Positions 23,071 through 35,917 are shown, numbered from the stretch's first letter. The stretch is 64,000 nt of DNA from Acestrorhynchus altus (GCA_034509495.1 CM067518.1:970430-1034429), one strand, 5' to 3'. Notes: generated from the letters alone by a model not told the origin. Made by a program: numbers and translations.

Positions 23071-26000
23071 CTGGAGAGCAAACCGGACAAAGACTTCCCC
23101 CAAAAATCCGAACAAACGTTCAGAATTCCTGAAAACGACTGATTATGGGCTTTATTTAAATCAGGGTCTCGAACTGTGTCCTCAGAAGAGCAGCAGCTTT
23201 CCGTTCTAAACAACCAGCAGTGACACCTTCATTTGACCAGGCTTCAAACACCTGATCACATGGGCTTCTATTAGCCTGGACCCCGAGACCCCTGCGTTAA
23301 ACTCTACAGAACAGGTTGCTGAGTAATTCATACTGGATACTAAATAATTCATTCTAAATGCAGAATAATTCATAGAAGAAATGCAAAACTTTATCGTGGA
23401 TATTGAATAATTCATACTGGATATTGAATAATTCATACTGTGCACTGAATTATTCATAGCAACAATGTATAATTAATCACAGACACTGAATTATTCATAA
23501 TAGATACTGAATAATTCATAATAGATACTGAATTATTCATAATAGGCACTGAATAATTCATAATGGATACTGAATAATTCATACCGTGCACTGAATTATT
23601 CATAATAGATACTGAATAATTCATAGCAACAATGTGTAATTAATCACAGACACTGAATAATTCATACTGGATACTAAATTATTTACAGTAAATACTGAAT
23701 AATTCATAGTGGATACGGAATAGTTTTTAGTAAATATTGAATAATTCATAGTAGATTTCAGGGTAATTTTGAGGTTTTCAGATAAACAACAACAACAACA
23801 ACAACAAAAGACAAAAACCCCAAACCCCACGCGCTCTCCCTCGGGGTCTAATAAACTCCTAACGAGGCTACACTTCCGGCTTATATTCAGTGAACGACTG
23901 AAGCCCTCTTTCATCTAACTGTTATTTTTTCTCTCTAAAGAAAAGTGATTAAGACTGATTTTCATCGTCGCTTCTGAAGTTCAGGGACATTTGTTTGTGC
24001 TTGTCAGTTGTTCTATAACCAAGTGAGTCACGTACGCCAAGAACGAGACGTACGAACCCTGTGACTGTACTGACGGACAGACGACGAAGGGAACGAATGA
24101 CTGAACCACAGAGGCTGATTAGCTCGTTCAAGCCAAAAGTTTGTGGACACCCCTTCTGACTCAGCGTTCAGTTACTTTCAGCTGCACCCATTGCTGGCAC
24201 AGATGTGCAAATGCACACACAGCTTGTCTAGTGCTCGTAGAGAAGTAGTGCCAGTAGAATAAGACTCCCTGGAGCAGATAAACATGAGTAACTGTCTCTA
24301 CTGACCAGGGAAGGTTACTAGATTCTGGAGCATTGTTGTGAGGATCTGATTGCATTCAACGACAAGGATTAGTGAGGTCAGGATGTTGAATGATCACCAC
24401 TCCACATCATCCCCATCTCCACATCTCATCCCAAAAGTAGTTGATGGAGCTCCGTTATTCCACAGAACACAGTTCCACTGCTCCGCAGACCAGAGCTGGG
24501 GGGTTTATACCCTGTAGCCCACGCCTGGTTTTAGACATGGTGCCAATAGATTAATGCACAATACACAACACCTTGATAGATGTTGTGTTGTATTGTATTG
24601 TATTGTAGTGTGTGTTGTGCTGTGTGCTGTGTTGTTTCATGTTGTGTTGTAGTGCGTATTGTGTGTTGTGTTGTAGTGTGTGGTGTTGTGTGCTGTCTTG
24701 TCTAGTATTGTAGTGTGTGTTTTGTTGTGTTGTAATGAGGTGTGTGTTGTGTGCTATGTTGGGTTGTTGCCAAATTTAAAAGAAGAACCCCCTAAAATTA
24801 CAGCTCATTTGTTTTTTCGTAAGGAAGGCTTTTACGTCCATTTTTTTGTGGACTAAAGAGAAGAGACATCGTGTCCTGGAAGATGTGGAGCTGAGAGAGG
24901 GAGCAGATGGGAATGGCAGCGGAAGCTGTTATGTTGAAGTGGTTTGTTTTTTAGGGGGATGTTCTGCACACCGCCTGCACCCCTGTTCTCCCATCTCCAA
25001 TTATTACTCATTGAACGGACTTTGTTTTGCTAAATTTTGCTGATAATCGTTAATCTTGTGAAAGGAACCACTTTTGAGTCCGGACTCATCTGCTGAATTA
25101 ACTCTGACGAATGCAGATAGTCAGCTGATCAGCTGACGCACTACTGCAGCGGACAGTCCACTAATCCTGATTCGGCTTAGGATGTTCGGTGTGACGTTCA
25201 TCTGTTCATCTATGTCCAAAAGTTTGTGGACACCCCTTCCAATGAACACATTCAGTTAGTTTAAGCTGCGCCCTTTGCTGACACAGATGTGCAAATGCAC
25301 ATTGCCTATTTCCCTGGAGCAGATACACACGAACGTTTTCTTTTTTTGTGGTTTAAAGCGTTTTCATCCAAAGTCGTGTGAATGAGATTCACCGCGTGAA
25401 GCCTTCGCTTTCTTCTTTGGACTGTAGTTATGAATAAACCTGCTCTGCACCTGCCTGTTCTCAACCCCTACCTGTATTGGATTTCCCTTATAAAGACAGT
25501 CTTGCACATGCAGTGTAACTCCACTCCTCATGCTTTACAGCTGTACTGCTCCGAGTGTGTTTGGGAAAATACACTGAAAGCCTTTGTTTCTGTATCTGGT
25601 GTGACCCTCTTGTGCAGCAGTAACTGCAACTTCATATCTTCTTCAACATTTCTATAGGATCAAAGTCAGGAATTTGACAGGGTCATTTCAGAACTTTAAC
25701 TCTACTCTTCTTTAACCGTTCTTTGGTAGAAGGACTCGTGTGCTTAGGTTGTTGTCTTGTTGCATGACCCACATTCTCTGGAGATTCAGCTCACAGACAG
25801 GGGGTGGATGTATCATTATTTGCAGTTGTCACCAGTGGCCTTCTGTATGAGAACCATCTGATAAACCTCTGAAGGTGAAATGAGGAATGCTTCATGTCCA
25901 GAACATATCTCAAAAGTCACAATGGTCTCCCACACAAACTGAAGCTTTTAGAATGGCCCTCATAATTTGCAGGCCTATGAACATCATAGAAGATTCATGG

Positions 26001-29000
26001 GTAGACCTTAAACAAGCTTGCAGCAAGACAACCCAAGAATATCTCAGGACTAGAGGCCTTCTGCAAAGAACTTCCAACTCCAGGAGCCTACAAGAAGACA
26101 GGCTAGAAAGGCTGTATTTACTTCTGAGATGAGCCAGTGACCAGAAGTGATGATACAGTCTGAGTGACAGGGTATTAATCAAACCTTGGGTTTAATGCTG
26201 TGTTTAATAGATGGGTATCTGAAGCTCCTGTGTTTATATTACTATAGGAATACACCCATACCTGGCACGTGGAGAGGCAGGCCATTGTCCAGCCCTCTGG
26301 GCTTTGTGGCGATGAAAAGGTAACAGAGCACACAGAGAGTGATGATAAAGGCCAGAAGAACCACCGCAGCAATGGACAAACCCACTAGAGCCCCCACACT
26401 GAGAGAGAGAAAGAGAAAGCGAGAGATTACAGTGGGAAGGGTCCTGTTCATACCTGATATTATCCTCCGCCTGAGATGTGAGATGTGAGATATTCCGGTT
26501 GTTACACAGCGGGAGAGCAGATGAAGGGAACATTTACGGCTGCCTTTATCTCTGCTGTTATTACGGATCTCATTTGAAACACTTCTGGCATTTATCTGAA
26601 ACACTTATTCAGTGCGACTAACACTGGAGTCACGCGACACAGGCAGGAGAATGTAGAGACAGGAGTCTTCCCAAGAGCCTTTGGGTGTGGAGCGGTCAGC
26701 TTGACCGGCTGGGTAATTGAACCCTAGTCTACAACTGTTATTCACTATATAACACCGGCTGACTTTCCTTCACCTTTTACGGGACACTTTGTAATCATAT
26801 GCATGAACGAGCAACTTGGAAGGTGGAGGTGGTTTGAGTGAGTCAAGATGCACAGGACCCTGCTCACGCCTGTGCTAACGTTGTCCCTGACAGTCAATAT
26901 TGGACAAACATTTGGGTCCTGTGTTTAACCTAAACCTTTGTAATTTTACCTTCATTTCATCAAAGTTTGCTTTGTGTTTTGATTATAGTTGCACATAGAA
27001 ACCACTTGGGATATCATAGCAGCCACTTAGCAATGCCATAGCAACCACTTAGCAACAACTTAGCAACCACTTGGGATATCTTAGCAACCACTTAGCAACA
27101 CCATAGCAACCACTTAGCAACAACACAGCAACCACTTGGGACATCATAGCAACCATTTAGCAACACCATAGCAACCACTTTGCAACAACATAGCAACCAC
27201 CTGGGATATCATAGCAACCACTTAGCAACACCATAGGAAATAACTTCACACCCTTAGCAACACCATAGCAACCACTTAACAACAACATAGCAACCACTTG
27301 GAATATCATAGCAACCACTTAGCAACAACATAGCAACTAACTCCACACACTTAGCAACACCATAGCAACCAACCCCAACCACTTAGCCACAACATAGCAA
27401 CCACCTCAAACCACTTAGCAACAACATAGCAACCATCTGGGATATCACAGAAAGCACTTAGTGCAACCATAGCAACCAACTCCACCAACAGTCACGGCTG
27501 CCCCACAAGAAGCTGTCCAGGAGTTGAACCCAGGCCGAGGTGGTGAGACCACATTATAGACAAGTGGAGGTAAATAAGAAATCTATGTCTCTCTGTGGGA
27601 ATTAATGAGTGACACTTAACATAGCAATAGAATAACACAACTCCACCAGGCTGGTTTATACAGACGGCAACTCACAACAGCAAATGTCACACCAGGCTTT
27701 CATCGCATTTCAAAACAAGTGTGGCCTGTGAGGTCTCACCTCTCTTTTCTGCTACGATTTTCCATTAGTTTGAGTGATTTTTTCTCCACAGTTTTGTAAA
27801 GTATAGCCACATTCAAAACGGTTTCTATAAAATCCATTAGTTGATGGAGTCTGGACAACAATTGAGCTCTGAAAATGAGCGTTCATTCATTGTGCACGAG
27901 GATGATGGAGATAATGGTGAAAGATCCAATGCCAGCATAAAGAGGTTCTACTATTCATGTTTTATTCCATTAGAACATTTCATTGCTTTCATTTCAAATC
28001 TATGATTTTTTTAGAAGCAAAACACTTCATGAATCTGCTCTGTAATTCTGACGGTGCTGCTTATCCCATTTTGGCCCATTTCAGGACATTTTTCATGTGC
28101 ACTTCCTATTCAAAAAATAGCTGCACCCAGAATGAAGAGTGGGATTGCAGTGGTGTTGGGAAGGAAGGTAAAGGTGATCAGGATCAATAAATGATTGAAA
28201 AATGAAACTGATATGGACAACGTTTTTGAGCTGCACATGAAAGAAGTCGTGTCTCTCAGAATGAGCTCTTCTCCGAGTCATACTTTGCTTGCAGAGGCTG
28301 CTATCGACACAACAGCATGAGTCCGAATGGAAAGTGAGCCACGAGACGACCTTATATAGACATGTAAGAAAATAAGGACACCCCCCATGAACACCTTTAT
28401 TTTGAACATATTTGAAATTTGATTTTCATTTTAAATGAACTGAGAGATGAATTTGACATAAAATATCAAACATATGAAATGTGGATTTCCTATAATGTCT
28501 ACTGTCTCTGACATCGACTGGAAGAACGACGTTCCCACTCCTCCATGTGGAATTCTTTCAGCTCTGTGATGTTTCAGCATCAGTCTTTGTACAGACACTC
28601 TTCCGTTCTCCTCAAACCCCCTCTGATACAATACAGATCTCATAGTGGTTTCTATGATGGAGAGATCTCCACACCCTGCTGCAGCAGAGCAGCTCCAAAC
28701 CCTGACACTCCCACCACCATGCTTCACAGCTGCTATGAGGTTTTTTGGTTGGTAACTATCCAAAGCACGTGATTACAGAAGTCCTCTTTGTCTAGATGTT
28801 GTCTGGAAAACTTTAGTCTGGTCTTACATTTGTTTTGGACAACATGATTTCCTCCTTGAACATCTTTGATGAACATCAAACTGGTTAAACTAAATATAAA
28901 CTAATGTCAGGTTTAAATGAGACAGGCTGCTCAACAGTCCTCCGTGGTCTAATCATGGTCAGGGATCAATTGCATTCCTATTAATTACATTTCATAAATG

Positions 29001-30519
29001 ATGTTTAGAACATATCTCTTTATATTATAGAGAAGATGTTTGTGAAATTAGATTTTCTTTTTTTACTATTTTGGAGATAAATGCTTCTGTTTGGACAACC
29101 ATTTCTACAGCCCCTCAATTTCCTTCACTGTGCTTTAAAGAACTACTTTTCAAAAGTCAATCCTTTGAAGCATCAAACCAAAGGATGCAGTTAAAACACC
29201 AAGTCGTGTTTCAGCCACTTTAATCCTTTCAAAATATGCTTTTCCTCGATAAATAAGAAAGAAGAAAACGACTTATGGTGTTATATAAATTACTGACAGC
29301 TGAAGCTGCACTGATTGTTTCGAATGTGGGAAGATGAAGAACATATCCATCATATCTACAGAGCTTTGAAAAAAGCCACCAATGGCCACCCATACAGAAC
29401 CCAAACGCAGAATGAAGGCAGTGTTAAGTGGCTGCTGGTGTTTCTTTTTAAGGTTTTGCCAAGAATGCCATGTAGGAACATCGTGATTGAAATGGTCAAC
29501 TGTGGAGTCCAGTGTCTGACTCAGTCCTCTGTTCTCCTCATTTTGCTCTTTTATGCTGCTGATCCTAAGTAGTGTCAACTGGCCTGTAATCAGAATCAGA
29601 CATTGAGGAACATGTGGCTTCAATTTCTAGACGACAGTAGAAAGTAATAAATCAGTTCGAGATATTTTCTGTGCTACTGTAAAGGGTCAGTCAGCCCCAG
29701 CTTTGGAAAGTGCACTAAAGAAAGGTGAAAACATCTCAACTAAACCAACTAAAGGGGAGTCTGTGGGAGCAATTTGGTCCCATTGTTTTCTTTGGAATAC
29801 AGTTTTGTCCACTAACTGGTCTGTTATGCTTTCAGCTCTGAAAACAAGTGCAATTCCAGAGAGGTACCATCCAACTCTATGTCCCACACATCAGCGAAGA
29901 TATAACAACACCGTCACCCTTTTAAAAGTAAGTCTTCTTTAAGGTCTTCTAATTCTTGGAATTCAACTACATCCACAAGGTGGACCATAATGATCACAGC
30001 CGTGAGAGCGAGCCAACATCCCAAACAATATCACAAGGAAAGTCTTAAGCAATTGGAATTCAATTCCGTCTGCAAACAAGACCATTAATTTTCACACAGA
30101 TGGAAAATGAATGGTCTCGTTTGCAGACACAATTGAACTGAAGTTCACCTCACACACCATTCCCCAAACATCAGTGAGAACATAACTACAGCTTCAGCTT
30201 TATAAGGGAAAAGTATCTTTAAGCTGTCCAATTTGGGCCACCATCCACTAACAGGACCAGTGATCAAGCATTTCAAGTGCCATTGTTCTGCTGGTCAAGT
30301 AAAGGGTCATTCTTAGCACTGTCCACGACTGTCTTACCTCAGCCACCACATATAGCTGTACTCATAGGGAAAGAAGCTGTTGGGATCATCGCAGCAGTAC
30401 TTGATGTCATTGAAGCCACAGCAGAAGATGGCACGGGCGTCCCCATCCGCTTTGGGGCAGCTGAAGGCGCTCACAAGCACTTTCTCGGCACTGTAATAAG
30501 ATGCACACTCTGCGCTCAT
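22889..30519 (-). CDS. shisal2a: Shisa-like protein 2A, three coding exons
   Basis: Joining 30519..30338, 26398..26262 and 23070..22889 on the minus strand gives 166 residues; the human protein (SHISAL2A/FAM159A) is about 190. Residues 1 to 60 are the cysteine-rich Shisa-type segment with Cys5, Cys21, IFCCGF (Cys33, Cys34) and KYCCDDP (Cys42, Cys43), then FFPYEYSYMWWL. Residues 62 to about 91 are one transmembrane helix. The tail is proline/glycine-rich and ends with RCFMATVTTNMEGPS, whose RCFMATVTT core matches the human HCFMATVTT. Splice phases (2, then 1) agree throughout. The family's biochemical role is not established; Shisa relatives act as membrane adaptors for receptors. The gene lies tail to tail with gpx7 and head to head with slc1a7. 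No separate signal peptide is evident. Confidence 0.95.
23320..23757. repeat. 21-bp minisatellite, locus 2 (shisal2a intron 2)
   Basis: About twenty diverged copies of ACTGAATAATTCATA plus a variable TNGATA-type hexamer, which is the inverted form of the unit at 3830..4060. Copies of a TAGCAACAATGTATAATTAA variant appear twice, suggesting internal higher-order duplication. Confidence 0.9.
23784..23808. repeat. (AAC)n microsatellite
   Basis: About eight AAC units shortly after the 21-bp array. Confidence 0.9.
24130..24560. mobile_element. MITE-like element, near complete
   Basis: Starts CCAAAAGTTTGTGGACACCC and contains GCACAGATGTGCAAATGCAC. The inner part reads GGAGCATTGTTGTGAGGATC and TTTTAGACATGGTGCCAATA, which recur in the elements at 55080..55478 and 56105..56562. 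It has no open frame and lies in shisal2a intron 2. Confidence 0.75.
24575..24765. repeat. TGTTGTAGTG-type degenerate repeat
   Basis: Imperfect tandem TGTTGT/TGTATTG/TAGTGTGTG units. Low complexity, no coding content. Confidence 0.85.
25200..25330. mobile_element. MITE-like element fragment
   Basis: Begins TGTCCAAAAGTTTGTGGACA and continues to GACACAGATGTGCAAATGCA, then stops abruptly. It is the same family as 24130..24560. Confidence 0.75.
25590..26150. mobile_element. Tc1-like transposon relic
   Basis: The 5' part matches the inverted Tc1 text seen at 18790..19200: GTGCAGCAGTAACTGCAAC, AGGATCAAAGTCAGGAATTT and CTTAGGTTGTTGTCTTGTTG. The following part, with AGACCTTAAACAAGCTTGCA and CTAGAGGCCTTCTGCAAAGA, has the look of a second transposon fragment. 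Frames are broken. It lies just past shisal2a exon 2, in intron 2. Confidence 0.65.
26262..26398 (-). CDS. shisal2a: shisal2a coding exon 2 (transmembrane helix)
   Basis: A CT-rich tract ending in CAG (26399..26401 on this strand) precedes TGTGGGGGC, which completes a Ser codon and continues VGALVGLSIAAVVLLAF. The exon ends after VP plus one base at donor GTATGG (26261). It encodes the membrane span and the first cytoplasmic residues, TKPRGLDNGLPLHVP. Confidence 0.95.
27000..27480. repeat. Minisatellite of AGCAACCACTTAGCAAC units
   Basis: More than ten imperfect copies built from CATAGCAACCACTTAGCAAC, with alternating CACCA and AACA linkers and a periodic GGGATATC insertion. It lies in shisal2a intron 1 and has no coding content. 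Confidence 0.93.
28375..28790 (-). mobile_element. Tc1-like transposase relic
   Basis: The minus strand reads YQPKNLIAAVKHGGGSVRVW followed by SCSAAAGCGDLSIIE and then VLYQRGFEENGRVSVQRLML. The KHGGGSVMxWGC block is characteristic of Tc1-type transposases. A terminus-like AGGACACCCCCCATGAACAC marks the left edge. It is a fragment inside shisal2a intron 1. Confidence 0.8.
28800..30330. other. shisal2a intron 1, no exon recognised
   Basis: The sequence is AT-rich. Related phrases recur (CAAGACCATTAATTTTCACA and TCTCGTTTGCAGACACAATT lie as a loose inverted pair near 30070..30130), but I see no coding exon. Confidence 0.4.
30338..30519 (-). CDS. shisal2a: shisal2a coding exon 1 (cysteine-rich segment)
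   Basis: The ATG is at 30517..30519 on the minus strand. The exon encodes 60 residues, MSAEC to MWWL, plus two bases, and is followed by donor GTAAGA at 30337. CCGFNDIKYCCDDP is the diagnostic block. Confidence 0.96.
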
Positions 30520-30739
30520 GCCGAGCCAAAGCCTCAGCTAGCCCAGATCCCACACGGGTGTACAGGGGTCTGGGTTCAGAAAAGCCCACAAGGGATAGGA
30601 GGACTTCTGAAAAGTTAGGGAGTCCACAGGATTTTCAAAAGAAACAAGTTTTCTAAAAAACTTGAGTGGACAAGTGTTGTCCACAATAAGCCCAAAAGTG
30701 AAAGAATTTTCTTGAAAGACAGTAAAGATGCTTAAAAAT

Positions 30740-31000
30740 GCTGAAATATTCTCCCCAAAAAGGTCAAAAAGACAAAGTGAACAGGATCAGTCTCCACAAA
30801 AGATCAAAAAGACAAAGGGAACAGGATCAGTCTCCACAAAAAGGTCAAAAAGACAAAGGGAACAGCATCAGTCTCCACAAAAAATCAAAAAGACAAAGGG
30901 AACAGGATCAGTCTCCACAAAAAGTCAAAAAGACAAAGGGAACAGGATCAGTCTCCACAAAAATGTCAAAATCTCAAAAGGAACAGGATCAGTTTCCACT
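30740..31000. repeat. Tandem repeat of about 40 bp upstream of shisal2a
   Basis: About six copies of a unit of 40 to 41 bases containing GTCAAAAAGACAAAGGGAAC and AGGATCAGTCTCCACAAAA. Copy-to-copy identity is high in the middle and lower at both ends. It starts about 220 bases upstream of the shisal2a start codon. The lysine/glutamine-rich open frames it creates are artefacts. Confidence 0.93.
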
Positions 31001-33860
31001 AAAAGCACAAAAGAGACTTGAATGTTGTCCAGAAGAGGACAGACGTTCCTTCTAGAAAAGCACAAACAGCATAAGAGTTATTTCCAAGTCAGAGAGGACA
31101 GCTTTCCCCTGTGAAAAGGGAAGAAAGGCTGTCCAAAAAGGTGCAAAATGTGTTTGTCCAGATTGAATCTGTGTTCTCTCCAAAGAACCGAAGAGTAGGA
31201 GAACTTTCCACAAAACAGCAAAGGTAAGAGTTCTCTTGAAAATCCCCGAGGCACAGAGTGTCAAAAAACAAGATCAGGAACAGGAGCTCCCTCCAAAAAA
31301 GAAGGAAAAGTGGGCGTCTTACCTTCTGGTCCTCTTGTCTTCTCTCCTTCTTGCCTCACGGTGGACCTCTTGCCCGTTCTTCTTTCATGCATGCCAAAGC
31401 TCCTTTTCAGAGTTGCAGCATCTCCCTGAGTGTTCCTGCAGAGAGGTGTGATCTCTTCCAGAAGAAAAAGAGTGAAAGCAGTGCAGTGATGACTGACGAG
31501 CTTCTGTGCTCTTTTCTCCATCCGTTCCCTCCTCCCCTCCTCCTCCCTCTCCCTCTCTCTCTACCTTACCTCGGTTCCAACCTTTCATTTCCTTACATGT
31601 TCAGTTTTAAGTAGCATGTCCAGGACATCAGTGACAGTGTTGGAACAGATTCACTTTCCTGCAAGAAAAAAAATCTGCCTGTTTTTTCACCACCTGCATT
31701 TTCATCAGCCTGCCTAAAGCAGCAAAACCAGCCAGGCTTTCATTTGATTTATATGATGTACTTTTCTAAGCCATTGTACTGGTTGGTTTCCGGCGAGATT
31801 TAATAGCCATAATGAGCCCTGATGGGAAACTGGATTAATGAAGGCCATTATTGTTATTTTCTCAAGACGTAATGGTTCCTAATGGACATTAAAATGTCAA
31901 CTATTTAATTTACATGCAGAAAACAGAACATCTGCAGTGTTTGATTTCAGAACTCCAGTTCCATTCATTCAGCTTAATGGGGTTATTAAGGCACTCTTCC
32001 CACACCATCGCACTGTGGTTCACCTGCCATCCTGTTCTGCTGGGAAAAAAGAGAAATGTAGATTTCCTAACTGGTCACTTTATGAAAAACGTTCTTCGAT
32101 ACAGCCCCACCTCGCTGGTCTTCAGGTGAGGTATTGGTATAGATTCAGCAAAGCAAAGCTTAAAGGGTTCTGTGGAGTTACACTCATTTTCTTGAGCTTA
32201 CGGCTTCTGTTTTGGCTGTTTTTGTCAGTACTGCAAGGGGTACTAGATGAGTTGTTTCCACGAGTGTTCGAATGGTGTTTCTCAACCCTGGTCCTGGCGA
32301 CACCCTGCCACTTTTCGCTGGATGTATTTGAGTGGTGGACCCACTCTCAACCCAGCAGTGATACTGACCTGTTAAAAGCTCATGAATATTACCACGTCAG
32401 TGTCATCACTGAAGCTGTGGTAAGCAACTCTTTTCACCATGAACAGACTAAGGTGCACCTACAAAAAAAATTGGCCACAAGATGTTGGTAAGGTTCTCAC
32501 AGCCTTTCATTCCATCCACCTTGAGTGTGAAGAACCTTTTAAAGACTGAGAGAATCTTCCCTTGATCTAAAGTTTCTTCAACAATTTAACCTTTAGAATT
32601 CCCGACCAATCAGATGTTTTCATAGTTTGATGTACTTTTATTTGAGAAAAATAAATGAGAAAATAATTTATAGGAGACAGTCACAGGGTCAGTGACATCA
32701 TTAGCCCCACCCCCTCTCGCTGACCAGTCAGAGTCTGTGTGCAGGTTGAGCATGAAGACGTGGACAGAGCAGTAAACATGCACTGGAATGTTCTTTTGTG
32801 AACGAGTGAATGATGAGAGCTTAGTCTGTAGGTTCCTCTGATTCTGAGTAATGAAGCCTAAGAATGGTATGTAACTGCCTGCAAAGTGTGGCTCTCAGGT
32901 TCTGGAGTTAAGATTTGACAGATTCTAAGAAAGTATGATTTAAAGAATCAAGAGTGTGCATTTCTCAAAACAGCTCTTTCTACCCGCTTCTGTAAGAATG
33001 GAGGTCTTTTTTCATCTTGCGATGTTTGTCAGCCCGTGTTTCCTGATGTGATGAAGTCAAAATTGATTTGTAAAAGGTTTTCTTGATGCAATCCTGCTGA
33101 GAAACCTTTCAAATAATAAACAGCAACCTTTAAAAGCTGGGATGGTCAGAAAGGGATGTTCAAAAATAATTTTCACTTGGTTTGACATTTTCTTCCTGTG
33201 ATGTGAGTTATAGCACAGTATGTGCAAGCATGCGTGTATTGTTACTCCTGTATGTACCAGAGGAACCACAAGGTAGATGTTTCTATTTTAGAGGCAGGTG
33301 TTTCTTCTGACGTCTGACAGGTGGTGGGCTTCCGGTCAAGTCCTGAATCTCTGTCTGAGAGGGTGTTTAAGGAAACTGCTGATAGTCCTTAGAAATGATC
33401 TAATTGAAAGCCACAAACTGATGAACCAGCATTAAGATCATTTTTAGACACACAAACTATTTTCGCGTACACCCCTCATCTCTAAGATCACCAGTGTTGT
33501 TTCAGAGTCAGATGCTCATTAAGCAAAACGAAGAAACCCTTCGTTAAGGAGTGGTGGCCTTTCACCCAGGAGCAGATTGTACTTTCTTACCTCACTAATG
33601 AAAGAGGAAACTAAACTGCTTAGAAGAAATGCACTCGGTTTCTAATATTGACCTCAGGCTCTCAGACAGAAGATTGAAGTCATGCATATCAGCTTTTCTA
33701 TTTTAGGGAACATGTTCTCGGGTTTGTTTCATTATTTCAATCTTTCCTGCTTTAAAAGATCTGGAGAAACTGTGATGACTCGTTGACAGGCGTGGGAACG
33801 TGGTCTAGTTGGGTTTGGATCGTATGTAAACTGGCTTTAATTGTGTTTTTCTTCAATTAT
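31000..33860. other. No gene recognised
   Basis: The longest open frame (31937..32491, plus strand, 184 codons) has no recognisable domain and includes a piece of dispersed repeat (CTCAACCCTGGTCCTGGCGA), so I do not call it a gene. A pyrimidine-rich patch lies at 31525..31565. A family B repeat copy lies at about 32600..32800 (GAGCAGTAAACATGCACTGG). Confidence 0.5.
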
Positions 33861-33869
33861 CCAAGTGTC

Positions 33870-34090
33870 CACCTAAAACAGTGAGTGGACACAGGGTTTA
33901 AACACTCCAGCAGCACTGCTGTGTCTCTTCCACTCATAACAGTGCAACACACGCTAACACACCACCATGACAGTGTCACTGCAGTGCTGAGAATGACCCA
34001 CCACCACATAATCCCTGCTCTAGACCATTGAAGAACAGGGTAAAGTGGTCCTGTACGATCAGTAGAGCTGGTAGAAATAAGGAGGTGTGT
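33870..34090. mobile_element. Foldback element fragment
   Basis: Contains only the right-arm text of the family: CACTCCAGCAGCACTGCTGT, CACGCTAACACACCACCATG and CACTGCAGTGCTGAGAATGA. It is truncated on the left. Confidence 0.75.
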
Positions 34091-34734
34091 CTTCATTACA
34101 TTTTCTAGTCACGGTTTAACACAGTGTTGCGCTGCAAGGTTGTTCTGAACGACAGGATGAAGAACAGAATGAGACAAGGTTTGGGGAGAATGTGCCGGGG
34201 CTCCACATTACAAATGCAATGAGATTGAGAACAAAGGCTTGAGGGAGAGCGGCAGGTTCTGGAGGGGGTTCTGTGTGAGGGAGATATCGCTGGGAAACAG
34301 ATGTGGAAACAGCCGCAGCGTCGTGGAAAGGGGTTTAGAGCATTTCTAAAGAATTTTCAGCACAACAGTCAGAACATAGGTCGCTAAAAGATGGACCGCC
34401 GTCTGGATCTGGACCAAGATATGATAAATTATTGGAAACTATTTAATTGTGACTGAGTGCTGATTTTACATGTTCAATCACAGTCAACCAGACAGGCCTC
34501 AGGGAGACCAAATGGTCCCAATTATGGACATAAATAATGAAAAAAGTCAAACCTTCTCTGTTAAAATGAGCAGATTTGATCTTTACTAGTGTATCCAGGA
34601 GCCTGATCTGGGATTTATCAAAGTCTGAGTTGAAGCTGTTTAATATGCAGGACTGGGCTTTAATTCCTGCAGGTTTACTGTATCTGCAGGACTAATCAAC
34701 GGTTGAGCTGCAACAGATACTGAAAGCCAAGCTT

Positions 34735-35040
34735 CACATGCTGCTCACAGATCAGGAATATTGGATAATTGTCCTCAATAAATAAATGAGCAAGTGTTTG
34801 ATTTGGTTCCTTGTCCACTTTAAGGACTTCTTTAAGGATTTATGCAGAAGTGTAGAAAATGGTGGAAAGGGTTCACAAATGGTGTTTTGGCACTATGCCT
34901 AATGCCAGGAGTGGGCTAGAGGGGGTATAAAGCCCCCCAGCATTGAGCTCTATAGCAGTGGAACTGTGTTCACTGGAATGATGGTACTTTTATTGCCTGT
35001 GGTGTCAGTGAATGAGCAGGTGTCCTAATACTTTTGAAAC
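34735..35040. mobile_element. Tc1 3' end fragment joined to a MITE fragment
   Basis: The first part (TTGGATAATTGTCCTCAATA, then AGGATTTATGCAGAAGTGTA) is the terminal region of the Tc1 type seen at 11765..12235 and 18790..19250. From about 34880 it passes into the MITE family through CACTATGCCTAATGCCAGGA and AATGAGCAGGTGTCCTAATA. Confidence 0.65.
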
Positions 35041-35830
35041 CTTTGTCAGACTTATGAAACTCTTTGATCTGGAGTATTGACAGTGTTCCTCACGTTGATG
35101 CTCTTCTCTGCCTGTTGATGGACGTGTTTAGTGATACAGGCTGAATTTGAACCAGCATGAAACGTGTTGATACTATTTCTATCAAACGGATCAGAGCTGG
35201 ACCCTCTCTGGTGCCCAGTGACTCACCTGACAGGTAAACACCATTTGTTCCAAAATAAAAAGGGCAGTGATGTGTAAAGGCTATGTGGACCAACAGAGGG
35301 CAGTGTCGAGAAGTGATACTTCACACCTCACTTCTGAATTCTCTAAAGATCTGGGTTTATGAATATGCATATTGTGGATTTTCAGACCTACAGTAGGCGT
35401 CTGCATTTACAGCACTAGACTTGTCCTTTGTTTTGAGAATTTTGAATATTGAGCTTTGAATGACTTCACATAAACTTTCTTCTTTGGATAAAATAGAGCA
35501 TCTAAAAAACTGAATATTGTGGAAACATTAATAAATGAATTTTCATTTCAAAAAAGGTAAACCATTATATATTTAATATTCCAGGTCAATCCTGCTCCTA
35601 GAAGTCATGCACACCTGCGTCTCTGGTTGGACAGGAGAAATCAGCAAACCGGTGACATATTTAAAGCCTTTTTTAAATGTAATGTCGATTCTGTGTAATT
35701 AGTTATTTATTCAAACTCTAAATGACATATTCCAATGATCTGATTGTTTCATTAGGCTTGGGTTAATGTGTTCTAATCACTGGATTAAATGTCAAAATGA
35801 TGGAATGTTTCACTTTACATGCAATTAATG

Positions 35831-35832
<2 letters not shown>

Positions 35833-35917
<85 letters not shown>

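Noticed and set aside
27000..27480. CRISPR-like regular repeat array
   Set aside because: Units are imperfect, spacers are not unique and the genome is a vertebrate; it is an ordinary minisatellite.
30728..31055. Lysine-rich repeat protein in two frames
   Set aside because: Two different frames are open over the same tandem array, which is typical of a repeat and not of a gene.
31937..32491. 184-codon open frame
   Set aside because: No domain, and part of it is a dispersed repeat; no splice or promoter context supports it.
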